Positions 1 through 12,262 of a stretch of DNA of 64,000 nt are shown one piece after another. The notes under the pieces were generated by a model, which was not told the DNA's origin, searched no databases, and saw only the letters and a list, made by a program, of their open reading frames with translations. The first letter of the stretch is position 1; each line of letters opens with the position of its first letter. This DNA is from Phellopilus nigrolimitatus. Taxonomy: Eukaryota; Basidiomycota; Agaricomycetes; Hymenochaetales; Hymenochaetaceae. The stretch is taken from NCBI GenBank assembly GCA_021029095.1, contig JAJOHG010000003.1:496001-560000 (forward strand). The letters are read 5' to 3'. Both the position numbers and the translations under genes were made by a program.

Positions 1-1153
1 TCAGCGAGGTATCTCCAGAAGTAAATTGCCCTACTTACGCAAAAAGTGAGATCAAATACTATCTGATGCGCATCGAAATGTGTAGCGAAATCGCATGAGG
101 TCGTCGAAGGAAAGTGAGCGTCTGGGGTGCCCCAGCTTTTATCGGGGCTGACACTGAGGTCGATACCGAGAACGTTTTGCTTAATCTCAGACGGAACAGA
201 AGGATCGTTTCGGCCCCAAAACCAGATGTAAACGCCTTCGGTTTGCATCCTCTTCATTACGAACCAGCCACCACCCATTGCATTTAGAGCAGAGCCGTAT
301 GAACCGGTCTTCCGGAACGACGTCCCGCATCCCTGATTGTTGTTGGCAAACGCATTGCAGTCAGTCGAGACAGTGGATCTATAGATATGCGTAAGCACAT
401 GTTTGGAGCTATCCTATCGGGCTTACTCGCCCGGATTGGCCGCGGTGACTCTGCATCTGACACCCGGGCGATGTATGAAGGGTCGCTCTATTCGCCCCGT
501 TATTATTAATTCCTCTAAGACGTTTCGTCAGCATATTCTGAGGAACTGACGAAGACAAGACTTCTGAAACTCAGACTGACTCGATCACATCTATTTCACC
601 ACCACGTGGCCATGTAGACTTGGTGACGGTCCAGAACGCGGGCCAGGTAGCGCAGCCCCATGGAACATGTTTAACATCAAGGACAAGCACAGAATCAGAA
701 TAAGTACTGTAGGATGAAATGCGGTTGCTGTCTCGGCCTCGCGCGTTTTTGGGGACGACAGTCGTGTAATCTGCGCGCATGATAAAGGAGCTTCCAGTGG
801 CTAAATAGGGATCAGTGCTCGGGGATCTCGCTTTAGCACAAGAAACAGCTAGTACCTGACGTCAAGTTTCGAGATAAAGCCACCCCCTGGTCGACATAAT
901 TAACTCTGCCATGCGTAGGATCATCGAGAGTTTCCCAGTGAAAGTGCGTAAAGAAATCTTTGCCGACGATGTTGGCCTGGAGAGTGAAACCGAGAAGCGA
1001 ATCCGGCGCGGGCAGTTCGGGTGGCAGGTCCAACGAGGACCCGGGGAGTAAACCCGAAATGGGGTCGAGTAGAGGGACGGACAAAGGAAGAAGCGACGAA
1101 AATACAGAAGGGGCGAGGACGGCGAGTAGAAAGCCAGTTCGTACAAAAGCCAT
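1..1153 (-). CDS. GH16 endo-1,3(4)-beta-glucanase (laminarinase type), 3' end cut by window edge
   Basis: Secreted glycoside hydrolase family 16 enzyme expected to cut mixed or 1,3-linked beta-glucans. The chosen start (1151-1153) opens a typical signal peptide (MAFVRTGFLLAVLAPSVFSS). Exon 1 ends at 856, exon 2 spans 800-581 and exon 3 starts at 514. Splicing 581 to 514 rebuilds the catalytic signature GGEIDVIEG, with the two Glu residues as nucleophile and acid/base by family knowledge, followed by ATLHTSPGC. Further on come DCNAFANNNQGCG and GGWFVMKRM, also family blocks. The last visible exon ends at 39 in DLTFC before a GTAAGT donor; the family usually continues with GDWAG, which would lie outside the window. 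The junction near 380-430 has no clean canonical solution. Family call is sure; whether the allele is fully functional is less so. Confidence 0.88.
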
Positions 1154-1475
1154 CTTCGAAAGGAGCGCGTGTAGCTGGAGCACAAGAGACTAAAAGAGCG
1201 GAGGTAAGGGGCGATGCAAGGAGGAATATGCGCTGTGGCATAGAGCGTCATCTTTCATATCTCGTGTAATCTGAAATGGTTGACAATGATCGAACAAGTG
1301 ACGTATATATCGCTGCCTGTCATTCGTTGCCACCGAGTTGCCTAACCGAGACCTGTCAAGGACCCACCAGTCTGACTTGGTTTTAAAAAAAAAAAACGCA
1401 TGTGGTTAGAAAGCACATCGCGCCGCACCGCAGAAATAAAGACACAAGCTCGACATCTCCATACAGAAATAATGC
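1154..1475. other. Intergenic: GH16 upstream region and 3' side of the zinc-knuckle gene
   Basis: No coding exon is supported. It contains a 13-base run of A near 1385 and should hold the GH16 promoter (read leftward) plus the 3' UTR of the neighbouring gene. Confidence 0.5.
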
Positions 1476-3552
1476 TCATCTGCCATAACCTCCGTAGTAC
1501 TGTCGTCCTGCCCTCTCGTCACGACGACCGTCATCCCTTCTCGAACGACCGGTGTCCCGTTCTCGATCGTGACGGCGTTCCTGTTCCCTATCTCGCTTCG
1601 ATCCACTGTTAGACCTCCCATGGTTGCGGTGGCGTTCTCCTTTCTGACGGTCACGATCCCCTTCCCGGTCCTTGTCACGACCCTTACGTCCACCTTTCAC
1701 CCAGTCTTCCTCGGCTGGACCAGAAGAGATTCGATCCAACAATCTATCAGCAGGCCTCCGCTTGGAGCTGTCGGTCTTCAAGTTCTCCTGAAAGTTGAAC
1801 ACTAGTTTCTCATTGGACTTCTTGTACCTTGGACCCGACGGCGGGCGCGTTTTCGTAGCTGGCTTCATCCGACTGCCAAACCAGTCTTCTTCTTCATCGT
1901 CGAATTGGTCAATTTCCTTCTCACGTTGTCGCATACGCTCGCGCTCTTTATCGCGCCCTCGCTTCCCGACATCACTCGGTCCAGAAAAGCCATGTCCATC
2001 GTCGAATGCTCCGCCGATCTCCCACTCACGTTGGAAACTCCGACGACGAGAAGAGTCGTAGTGGTAATCCGCGAATGGTCCAGACATGGTGTTATAGGAG
2101 CCGAAAGCGGATGGCTCTTTTGAATGGTCTGCAGGACGTGGAACTACTTCACAATCCTTAAAACACGTATTAGTAATAGCTATTCTTGCATTTTTAAACA
2201 CTTACATCGCCGAGGTGCCCATCATTGCCACAATTATAGCACCATAAATCCTCACCGACATACGCTTCTCCTCCCTGGCCGATCGCAAGATTTTCCTTCT
2301 CTTTTCGAGAAAGCAGAATTGCTTCACGTTCCGCATCGGCGACATATTCATACATCCGCCATAAAGTAGGACACTCCTGATGAAGCCTCAGCAGCGAATG
2401 AGAAGAAAATCACAATCAACTCACTTTTACACTGTGAAGGTGGGAACCACATCGTCCACAGTCATCATAATAGTCTCGATCCATCAAGCGACGAGACGTG
2501 AAACGGTTTGGACAGTCCTGAAAAAGATAAGCTACCGAACTGTCCAGGAATTGCCAGCGCAATTTGCCAAGACTTACCTTGTTGACATGCCCTTTTAATC
2601 CACATGTAAAACATGTTTTGATGATTGGACATCCTCTCGTGGTATGCTCATCGTGAGCCCCACAAGTAAGACACTTAAATATCGAGCAACTGAGTTAAAA
2701 AGTGCAAAAAGGCAATAAATTTGTAGCTACTTACAATTACAACTGGACAATCCATAGTTCTATGATCGCCTTCGGCGCCGCAATGTCCACAAACGTAGTG
2801 CGCTCGTCGATCGACCTTGTCAGGTTCGTCATAATAACGCGCACCAAACTTGAATAAAGGTGAGTCAGAATAGTGTGTAAAAGAGAGAGCACGCATACGT
2901 TTCGCGACTCATACATGTCCGCATAATGTATAAACTCCTCGTCATCCGACTCAACCATCGTTGAAGCTTCATTGACAACGGGCACTCTCCCCGTAGATGC
3001 GATGTCGATCATGACATGATCAGGAAGCAGAAGCGTGTCTGTATCCTTAATCCCAGATACCTTCATGTTCTCGGAGTCTGCAGGTCTTTCAATGTAGGCG
3101 TCCGGTTTATCGTCGATATAGAATAAGGACATGGGTGAAGGGCTACGTCGTCTCCCACTATGACGAACCGAAGTCCGTTCGTCCTCCAGTAGCCTTTCTT
3201 GGTTCCGAGAGCTGCCGCCCCTGTCCTGCGCCGCCGAATTGCCTTCACCCTGTACATCGTCTGCCACCTCTCCTTCTTCTAACATCCGAAGCATCTTCTT
3301 CTTTTTCCTCCGCCTCAAGCTGCGCTGCTTTGAAGAGCTCGTTTGGGGAGCAAGAGATAGTTCCTCCTCTTTATCAGAGATTACTATGAGCGTATTGTTC
3401 GTTGAAGCTGTTTCCGTACGGGAGCGTTTGCGTCTCGGTTTTCGTTTGGATTTCGCCTCGGGAGTGCCAGAAAGCAAGGGTTTTGCCACAACTATCGGGG
3501 ATTGTGGTGCAGATTCAGTGAGGTCAATGACCTCGGAATCCAGTGAAGCCAT
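1476..3552 (-). CDS. Air1/Air2-like CCHC zinc-knuckle protein (TRAMP complex RNA-binding subunit)
   Basis: Probable RNA-binding subunit of the nuclear TRAMP polyadenylation complex, which hands RNAs to the exosome. Start ATG is at 3550-3552. The N-terminal third is acidic/basic and disordered (MASLDSEVIDLTES, then a Lys/Arg run). Five CCHC knuckles follow in order across several exons: CGHCGAEGDHRTMDC, CLTCGAHDEHTTRGC, CFTCGLKGHVNKDC, CGRCGSHLHSVKEC and CYNCGNDGHLGDDC. The five-knuckle layout is that of yeast Air1/Air2. The C-terminal part is a long Arg/Asp/Glu-rich tail ending in RQYYGGYGR. Introns include 2849-2898 and one with donor at 2734. It shares a 252-bp promoter with haspin on the other strand. 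A general nucleic-acid-binding zinc-knuckle protein is the alternative. Confidence 0.85.
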
Positions 3553-3804
3553 GGCAAAAGTATTTTGACTACGCTTGGGATGACTGCCGAGATCGAGGAT
3601 TTCCGCGCATGAAATGTTCCCACGATTACTGTACATGTACGCTTTTTCGGGAGAGTAAAGTTATGTCACGTGCCACGCGTTTGGTTGATCTTCGGAGCCG
3701 TGCTTGCGACTTGACGAACGCTCGTACACAACACCACGGACTAGCTCGCCTCTCGTGAAGACGTTGCCATAGGCCTCACCGTCGTCGCCCTGTCGTCTGT
3801 CGTC
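3553..3804. promoter_or_regulatory. Shared divergent promoter, zinc-knuckle gene / haspin
   Basis: The two start codons are 252 bp apart on opposite strands. It carries a TCACGTG E-box-type motif at 3666-3672. Confidence 0.55.
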
Positions 3805-6749
3805 ATGTACGGAACAAGGACAAAGAAGGTAGTATCCTATGGCCGACGCGCTCAACGCTTCATCCCTGACGATCGTCGTTTCGGCGGCAGTTCATTCTCG
3901 CCTAACACAAAGAGGTCAGAGCTTGCAGAAGAGCTCTCGGATGACTCGAAGAATACCGACGAGCAGGCGGATGTCTATGTGCTTCCATCCGTACAGAAGT
4001 CCTCAGCGGCCAGTCGCCGTGATAAGCCACAACGCGCCAAAACCTCAACCAGTCCTCACAAACCCTTTGCAAAGAAGCTAGGTGTGAAGGGAACGCCGGA
4101 CCGTCGTCCTCTTGGCGTTTACCAGGCGAACGTGCCCAACTCGCCAGCTATGCCACCGAAGAATCTCAGGACACGTTCCGCTGTCGGCAAAAACACCCCT
4201 TCAACGCTGCGGAAGGTGTCTGCTATTTCGCCGTACGTCGATGTCGATATTATCGTAATCGATAATTCGGGGCGCCGCTTTAGCCAGGAAAGAAGAGTGA
4301 CAAAAACGAACGCGCCGGTGCACGAGGCGGGCGTCGGCGTGCCGAAAACCAAAAGGTTATCCGTGCGGCCGACCGACCGAGCAGCGGAGCCTACGATTTT
4401 AAGAATACCAGACTCGTCTACATCGGAAGACGACGACGATGATGAGTATATCCCAACGGCCAAAATAGCGAAGGGTAGGAGGAGTTCGAAGGTACCCTCG
4501 AAGGTCCCGTCGACAGATGCTCGGTTGGTCCAACCTTCGAGAATCTCGCGACCTTCCGACCGTTCTACCCTCGCTGGCCGCGATTCCTTGGATAGCGACT
4601 CGCACTCGTTTCGCAGAGCACAGGCGTTGAAGAGAGCGAAACGTGCAATTGTAATATCAGACTCGGAGTCGGATCATGAATCGGGCCCTCCACCCAAGTT
4701 ACAACCTGATTCAAGGGCCAAAAGGAAATCTACCGCGCACTCTAGAAATAACAGGGGCCACGAGATCGTAACACCATTGGGAGAAAATAATCTCAAGCCA
4801 TTGAAGCCTGTCCTTAGGCATCAAGTTGAAGTGGTCATTCCTTTACCTCCTCGAATCCCCTCAGTATCTTCAACCGCTACGCATGCAACTACCGCGAAGA
4901 AGCATGATGCTGTACAGGTCAAAACATATGCAGCTCCACAACATATACCTACCATCCATGCGATACCATCCTCTCCAGAACATGCATCTAATGTAGATTT
5001 ATCTAGCGCTCCTCCGCCTCGCCAGCTCACACCAATCCGACCCACACGCTCAATGCCAGCATTTCTTCAGCAAAAAGCGAAGAAGTCTGGTCTTTCACAG
5101 ACCCACACGATCTCTGACGACGACGACGATGATTCTGTCTCCATGGACGAGGAGCTCGAGTTAGCCCTGAAGGTTGCAGATCTCGAGTTGTCTGAGTCTA
5201 TGCATGCGCATGCCAAGCCTGTTTCTGAGCTATCCTTTAGGGACAACTCGTTCGCGTCTACATCGCAGCAGACAGGAAAGGTTTCATCAAGCTCCCAGTC
5301 AAATACGTGTAAATCACATATTCCGTCTTACCTGCGCCCGCTCCTTTCTGAATGTGGCCAGATTTCGCCTTTCGACTTTTCCACTTTCATCGAGACATTC
5401 CCATTCTCTGAGCATATCGGATTTTCTGATAGTCTTCATAACGAGAAATATCTTTCATCCTTTCAGAAAGTGGGCGAGGCATCCTACTCTGAAGTCTTTG
5501 GTATCGGAAATGTAGTCTTGAAAATTGTTCCCTTATTCGACGAGGGCAATGAAACATCTATGACATGGACGGCGGACTGGGACTCACCACCCGTCAGCGA
5601 GGCGAAGGACGTACTGAAGGAAATTCTCGTTACCAGAGCCATGGGCGAGATTTGCAAAGGCTTCATCAAACTGCTTAAGGCTCACATCGTACAAGGCCCC
5701 TATCCCCCGTCGCTCCTCACTCTTTGGGATGTATACAATGAAACGAAAGGATCCGAAAGTATACGGCCAGGTGGTTCTCATTAGCTTGCATGTGTTTACG
5801 AATAACTTATGTGGCCTTTTTAGACTTCTTCAGTGAAAAGCAAGCATATGCCATTATAATTCTTCCCAATGGCGGTCCCGATCTTGAGTCGTTCTCATTC
5901 GCCTCTCCTGTTACAGATGGCGCCATGGGATGGCGGCAGGCTTGCAGCGTATTCTGGCAGGTGACGCGAAGCCTAGGGCGAGCTGAGGAACTTGTACATT
6001 TCGAGGTTCGTTGTTTGCGGGACTATTTGCTGTCAGGTCAAAGTATTAACGGGATTTAAGCACCGCGATCTTCACTGGGGTCAAATTCTCGTCCGCCGCA
6101 TTCCGACTTCGTTGCATCTCCGTGCGATTAACACTCAAAGCTCGGTGTATATGGACGACCCATCTCATGGTGTCCAGTCAACTATCATTGACCTTGGACT
6201 ATCTCGAATTGATAGTGGACACAAAGACCCATACTGGACTCCCTTCACAGAAGAGAATTTTGAGGGCGAAGGTGACTACCAATATGACGTGTATCGCATG
6301 ATGCGAAAACATAACAAGGATGAATGGCAGTCCTTTATGCCGCTCACTAACGTGATGGTGAGATTTTTCTCCACACCTTTGACTTGGGAGATATCTAACG
6401 ATGATTCCAGTGGCTGCATTACCTCGCCGACAAGCTCGTCAACCACAAACAGATACGTCCACCTAAATCTCGTGTTTCTGCTCGACCAAGCCGGAAACTT
6501 TCTCGTTCCGACGCAGGGAGCGCGGCCCTCCAGGAAACGGACAAGCGCGCTTATGACTGTCTTGTTGAAGTTGAGAAGATGCTCGGGCTCGCTGTCGCGC
6601 CGATAGCGCGTAGTGTTGGTGCGAAGGCGAGGAAACGGTCAAAAAGCACAAAAGGGTTGGTTGGGGATGAAATGAGGAATGTAGTGCGTGAGTTGAGGAG
6701 TGCTGCGGACGTCTTGCGGATTGGAAAAGAGAAAAGATGGATTATATGA
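3805..6749 (+). CDS. Haspin-type serine/threonine protein kinase
   Basis: Mitotic kinase of the haspin family, which phosphorylates histone H3 Thr3 to recruit the chromosomal passenger complex. Four exons (3805-5770, 5824-6005, 6061-6357, 6411-6749) give 927 residues. Roughly the first 540 residues are disordered, with acidic Ser/Asp clusters (SDSESDHESG, DDDDDDSVSMDEE). The kinase domain then shows a degenerate glycine loop (VGEASYSEVF), the ATP-binding Lys in VVLKIVPL, catalytic HRDLHWGQ completed exactly at the 6005/6061 splice, and IIDLGLSRI in place of DFG, which is diagnostic of haspin. FEGEGDYQYDVYRMMR follows, also typical of the family. The C-terminal extension is basic. Psf2 lies downstream in the same orientation, 265 bp away. 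Confidence 0.93.
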
Positions 6750-7014
6750 CACGCCTCCATTTGCATTCTGGATCTGTACTCTTAGCACACGCATATTATT
6801 ATTATCGTTTTTTTTTTTTCGGATCGAAATCGGTTCGCTGACAAAGGCAAATCGCGTCGAGTAACGTTCAGACGAGGCGTGACAGCTCGCGTTCAAGCTG
6901 ATTGTTTTCAGTCACTCAGTTTCACTCCTTGTCCTTTACCTTTTTTCGCAGCACGACCGAATCATTGTTTAGGTACCGGATCCGCAACCGTCACGCCCTG
7001 TATAAAGAGCAAAG

Positions 7015-7859
7015 ATGGCTCTCCCGCTCGCTTTACGGAACTCGATGCTGCCCACCGAACTCGAGTTCATCGCGTCAGAGGAGCTCGTGTCGATCAGGCC
7101 GACAGTAAAGATGGAGAAGATCCGTTTTATCTCAGTATGTTGCTTCTCACATAGTGCTCACACCTTTTCTTATCTTGTGCTATCCACAGGGATTATACGG
7201 CCCGTTTGTTGGCGGACGGCTCACGAAAGTGCCGTTGTGGATCGCAGTCAATTTGAAACTGAAGAAGAAATGCAATATCGACCCGCCGGAGTGGCTTAAC
7301 GTGGGTGCGTAGCGGAAGAGCGTGCCGAACACTATGTGCTCGAAGTCGAAATTGACTTATGATGTAGAGGTTTTGCAGGATAAGCTGGCGGTAGAGACCG
7401 AGCTCAAGTCAGACCAGTTTGTGAAATTACCGATGCATTTCGCTGAGATGGCGAAAGTCCTCTTGGACGTGTAAGTGCTGCATCCTTCGATCCGTCGCCC
7501 CTTGCTGTGACTTACTTCTATCTTCATATTACTGCAACTAGCGCATCGGACGATCTTGACCAGCCCGATAAGATTCGTACATTGCTCAAAGATCTGCGTG
7601 AGACGCGACAATCCAAAATTAGAGACAAACTCGTGCATCTCAATCACAGGAGCTTGTCTGTATGTCGGCACCTAGCCAAATGTGAAGCGTATCCCTTTTT
7701 TTGTGCTGATTAGGGGATTCACAGATGCAGGGCGTGTGTGCCATGGAAATTAACGAAGTACGGCCCTTTTTCTCTCAGGCAATGGGGGCAATGATACAGC
7801 TTAATGTCGCCGACCCGGGATTGATGGACGAACCTGAGAATGCCGAAGAGTATTCGTAG
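7015..7859 (+). CDS. PSF2: GINS complex subunit Psf2
   Basis: Subunit of the GINS tetramer, part of the Cdc45-MCM-GINS replicative helicase. Exons 7015-7134, 7190-7304, 7368-7470, 7542-7659 and 7725-7859 join in frame to 196 residues, the usual size. Family blocks are ELEFIASEELVSIRP at the N-terminus, GPFVGGRLTKVPLWIA, WLNVEVLQDKL across the second splice, and a helical DDLDQPDKIRTLLKDLRETR region. The end is acidic. The start ATG sits in a good context (AAAGATGGC). Product identity is firm. Confidence 0.95.
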
Positions 7860-8201
7860 TCGTAAAAAAATACCTCCTGTATAAATTTATTTCATTTTTG
7901 TACCACCAGGGCTCTTGAGTTCTTTCTATATGACTTGGATAGGGAGGCGCGTGTAAGTATTGTCTGATGACTCAGACGAGAAATTCGACGCATGTGTACA
8001 CGAAACAGACTATAACATGCAATATATATGCAGTCATGACCCGCAAATGACATACTTTTATTGGATAAATCACGCAAGACATCAGCCTATAAGTTACGAT
8101 GATCCTCCTTGTGAGGAGGACGCTGACTAGGGAAACGAAATAGTTCAATAGTGAGAGTTCCTGATTCGGTCGACGAAAGCGCACAAAGACGAGTAGTCGA
8201 T
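7860..8201. other. Convergent intergenic region, PSF2 and TRPY channel 3' ends
   Basis: AT-rich, no supported coding exon; expected to hold both 3' UTRs and polyadenylation sites. Confidence 0.5.
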
Positions 8202-11200
8202 TCATTCATTCTTTCTGTCCAACTTTTCCGTTAAGAACTCAAGTTGCTTGCGCAAAGCTTGTACTTCACTCAGGATATTCGTATCGGCGCTCTGTTCCAT
8301 AAATTTTTAGTAAGCAGAGCTGGGCGAGACACCTTGAGAGCGAAAAGAGGAGAGTGGAACTCACCACTCGCGTATCCGGGAATGCCTTCACCAACTCCTC
8401 AAACGGTACCCTACAGATCCGCGTTCCATCTGGCTCGTTGACATCTGGATTCTGGTTCGCTGGGTCGTCCTCTTCGCCCTCATCCGCAGGGCTGAACCAG
8501 CTCTTCATGAACTTGTTCGTGTTCGTGTTGAGAGTCGTCTCCCAGAACGCAATGGCCAGCAACGGCACGCAGAAGAGCACCGACATAATACGCCGGTTGA
8601 TCTTGGAGTACGTATTTGAGCTTACAAAGGGCCTAAAAGAGCGCGTGAACCGACTGTGGAGGAGGAAAAGAGCTCGGCATACTCAAGAGGTACGATGAGG
8701 AAGATTTCAATTAAGTTGAACGGCGCGGGGAAGACGTAGGAGTCCGGTGCTCTGATCATTCCAATCGTTTTACCAGCAAAGAAGGCGAGGTATTGGGCCT
8801 CTGCATCGTCGACAACCTGTAACGACAAAGTTCGCATTCTGTGTATTTACATATCCAATAAATATATATACTTACATCCTGGTAGGCAGATGAGAAGAGT
8901 GAAATCAACACGTTTAACAAGATAACGGATGTGACGACGTTCCACCTTCAAACATCATAAGTATGTACTCATTGAAGTATTAGGGCTTGCTCACATGTAA
9001 AAAAGGATCAGACTCGCGCCGCTGATGCAGGTCAGTAAGAGCCCCTCAGAGAGCAAACCCCAGGCCTCACTTTGTGACCGCTTTCTCAAAATCCGGTGCT
9101 CTGATTGAGTAAAGCTCAATGTCATTCTATCTCCGTTCGACTTGACACTTACTGCAGCAAAGCTTGGATTAACGCGTTGATGACAAGCGCTCCGTGCTCT
9201 GTTTCGCCATCAGCGGCGTCGAGAGCGTACAATCCTTGGGCGAAACCAATGCCTAGGATCGATAATAGCTGGAAAATATGTTAAGAGCTGAGAAAATAGG
9301 AATACGAAAGATAAAAGTACCGCAAAGAAAATGCCAGACTCTTGGAGCATCCGAGCTACGCAGATTTGCATCGTTCCAACCCATCTGTAAAAAGATTAGA
9401 AACAAATTCAAACTCTTGACATGTAAATTCTGACTTATAGCCGTCTACGACAGTTATCAACTCTAGATGTTTTGGTCAGAAAGACGAATGACCGAACCAC
9501 CCAGCACTCACTCATCCTAAATCCAGAAGTGCCGTGTATGAATAGATAATAAGGAATGATGGGAGTCGAAGACATTTGCTATCCGCTCACCAAATTAAGG
9601 GTGACACATGGCTAAGGACTTGAAAAGACTGATAGTGGAACTTGTCAGAATCGGAGTCGTCCGCCGGAAGATATATCCCAATGACTCGAAGAATAAATGC
9701 AGTGACAAGAAGTGCATCTGTGACTAGAGAGACAGCCTGTTAAGTAGTCAGTTTGAATCAGTAGAAACAAGCCATGTACTTGAAGGACCCACCGTCCAGA
9801 AACCGAAGGCGCGCCAGGTTACAAATCGAAGGATTTTGTACAGCTAGCAGGAAAATCAATACGAATAAGCTATCAAATGAAAACTGGACTTACTTTGCTC
9901 ATATCTGTAACAAGCCAGCGACTTAATACATTAGTATAAAGATTAAAAGAGCTTCCAACCTTCCATAGTAAACGACAAGGAAATAACATAGAGTACGATT
10001 TCCCATCCATCCAAAATCTGGTGACTGCTATTCAAACGTTCTAACGGCTGTTTTACTGGAAAGGAGGAGCAGTAATAAGAAAGCTTTTATCGTATAATTG
10101 TAAGGAAAATACGTGCCAGCCTGCGAGTAAATGACTAGAAATATGAGCCAGATTGAAACGCGGAAGAAGTTTTGGTACCTGTAAGGAGAAATGAGCAAGT
10201 ACTTAAATTCTCGCGTATGCGTTTCTCTACCGTGGTACAGATAGCCGTGACGGGTCGAGATGATCTCGAAAGTTCGTTTCTCGTGTTTCGTCAAATGGTA
10301 CATCTGTCATTTTTCTTCCTGTTAGGTACTTTGCAAAGTGGTTTTCTAGTGAAGGTTGCGCACAATCAATGTCGTGATGTTCATTATCCTTCTGTATCCA
10401 ATCTCCTCTCCAGAGGCAATTTACAACTGCGAAAGGTATGAAACTGGCCTTCGCAAAAAGGAGTAATTCTGTAATGACTCACCATGCTGTGCCTCACTGG
10501 AGGACAAGAAGACTGTACTGTATGACCGTATCGATTATTGAAAGACAATCTTAAGTATTGATGACAATGCTCACCAATGTGTATCAATGGCGAGCTCAAG
10601 AGCGCTCGAGAGGTCACTTTTGTCTCCATCCCATCCCAGGAGACGGTAGCGAGTCGACATTATAGAAGTTAACCTATCCGGTGGTGCTCTGTGCACGATG
10701 CGTCGTGCAAGGACCTCACAGGCAATAGCTGATAATTGTGTTACGAAATAATATCTTGAAAGACATTGAGAAGAGAAAGCAGCAGCAACGGACCTCGGCA
10801 ATAATACTCGTCATAATCGGCGGCATTGTGATTCGCATCCCACATAAATGACTGGCGAGCTTGGAGCAGACAATATGGGAGCTACAAAACACATAAGGTT
10901 AATAAAAATGGAATTCTTGACAAAGTCGCAGGCGAAACACACAGCTTCTTGGAAATCGCCGCCAGCCAGCTCGAACGTCTTAATGACATGTGGCGAAATA
11001 ATGCGGCTCGTAGGGTCCACGAGATCCTTCAGAGGATCTACTTGAACAGGCAGAAGCTTCAAAGTTAACGCGCGCAAACGTTTGACGAGCTCTGTGTATG
11101 CACCAAACGATGAGCAGTGCCGAAAACGCGATACGGTGAGCTTCGAGTACTACTTACTTGTGAGCGTGTCTGGAGATGCGTGCAGAGACTTGCAGGAAAG

Positions 11201-11257
11201 AAGAGACGCGTTTTCATCGGCCCCGTCTGCGACTGCAGTGTCCATTGTTGTCGTCAT
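8202..11257 (-). CDS. Yvc1/TRPY-like vacuolar cation channel
   Basis: Fungal TRP-family channel; in yeast Yvc1 releases vacuolar calcium in response to stretch and osmotic shock. Start ATG at 11255-11257; exon 1 ends at 11158 and exon 2 starts at 11091. The N-terminal cytosolic part begins KLVKRLRALTLKLLP, with DPTSRIISP and a GDFQEAVCFA region. The membrane region is split over many tiny exons. It includes FQVLSHVSPLI, GFAQGLYALDAAD near the pore and LNVLISLFSSAYQDVVDDAE. APFNLIEIFLIVPLEY follows, a block typical of TRPY proteins. The C-terminus has a short coiled coil (ILSEVQALRKQLEFLTEKLD) ending at the stop 8202-8204. Probably more than 15 exons, with some intron edges unsure. Shares a 134-bp promoter with ARPC3. 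Confidence 0.88.
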
Positions 11258-11391
11258 TTTTAGAGGCGAGCTATAAAATGGCTGTGGCGGCTGTGGCGAA
11301 GCTCTGGTCGAAATACTCTGATCACGTGATTGGATTATATCGCTAGCTGCGGTACGCTGCCAGTGGCTCACTCAAACAACGCACCAAAGGC
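11258..11391. promoter_or_regulatory. Shared divergent promoter, TRPY channel / ARPC3
   Basis: Only 134 bp separate the two opposite start codons. It carries GATCACGTGAT at 11320-11330, which contains a CACGTG core. Confidence 0.6.
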
Positions 11392-12102
11392 ATGCCGGTG
11401 AGCAAATCTAACGGAGAACGTCGTGGCCGTCTAACACAGCGTGCAGGCGTACCACTCATCCTTCAATGAGCTCCCCGACGTCCGCCAGGTCGGCAACATG
11501 TCCATTCTCCCCATCAGGACGAAGATTCGCGGACCCGCACCAATAGGTGCGTCTCTACATGTTACTTGCACAGATATTACCGACGCGAGATTATCAGCGG
11601 ATGCCAGCGAGGCCGACGTCCTTGACGAGACACTCGACCTCTTCCGAGCCAACTCGCTCTTCCGCAACTTCGAGATCAAGGGACCCGCTGACCGCGTCCT
11701 CATCGTCCTCATTCTTTTTGTCTCCGACTGCCTCGCCAAGATCGGTTCCGCGCGCACTGTGCCGGCCCAGATAGAGGCATCCAAGACCCTCAACACGCTC
11801 GCCGTCGACAGCTTCGCAATTCCCGGTGATGCGAGCTTTCCCCTCAACTCGCATTACGCTGCGCCCGCGAGCAGGGCGGACGCTGGTACGTGTATTAAAA
11901 TCATGATACGCTTGAATTCCGTTGGGTGTCTAACGATGTACATCCGATTTTCCTAGATCACCTCCGTGGATACCTCGTGCAGTTAAGACAGGAGCTCGCA
12001 GCAAGATTGATTGAACGACTGTACGCGGACGGAACGGGCAAACCTAGCAAATGGTGGATGTCATTCCAAAAGAGAAGATTTATGAACAGGAGCTTAGCAT
12101 GA
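11392..12102 (+). CDS. ARC18: Arp2/3 complex subunit 3 (ARPC3, p21-Arc)
   Basis: Small structural subunit of the actin-nucleating Arp2/3 complex. The first exon codes for only ATG CCG (11392-11397). It joins at 11447 to give MPAYHSSFNEL, matching the family N-terminus. An optional-looking intron at 11547-11597 (51 nt, GTGCGT...TCAG) gives GPAPI-ADASEADVLDE; reading through it is also open but inserts residues. Exon 3 ends at 11885 and the last exon is 11957-12102. The spliced protein is 179 residues, the family length. Landmarks are FRNFEIKGPADR, GFPLN-like ASFPLNSHYAAPA, and KPSKWWMSFQKRRFMNRSL at the end. Confidence 0.95.
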
Positions 12103-12262
12103 GGAACAACTTGTGTTCTTACACTTTTATTGAGATTGCATTTGAAATTATTGTAATGAGATACAACACAAACATCATGCATACAGCAAATCAAAGATAC
12201 AATACGATCTAAAGCACAGACATCAAGTAAATCAAGCTGATCACAACTCCCTAAGGCATCCA

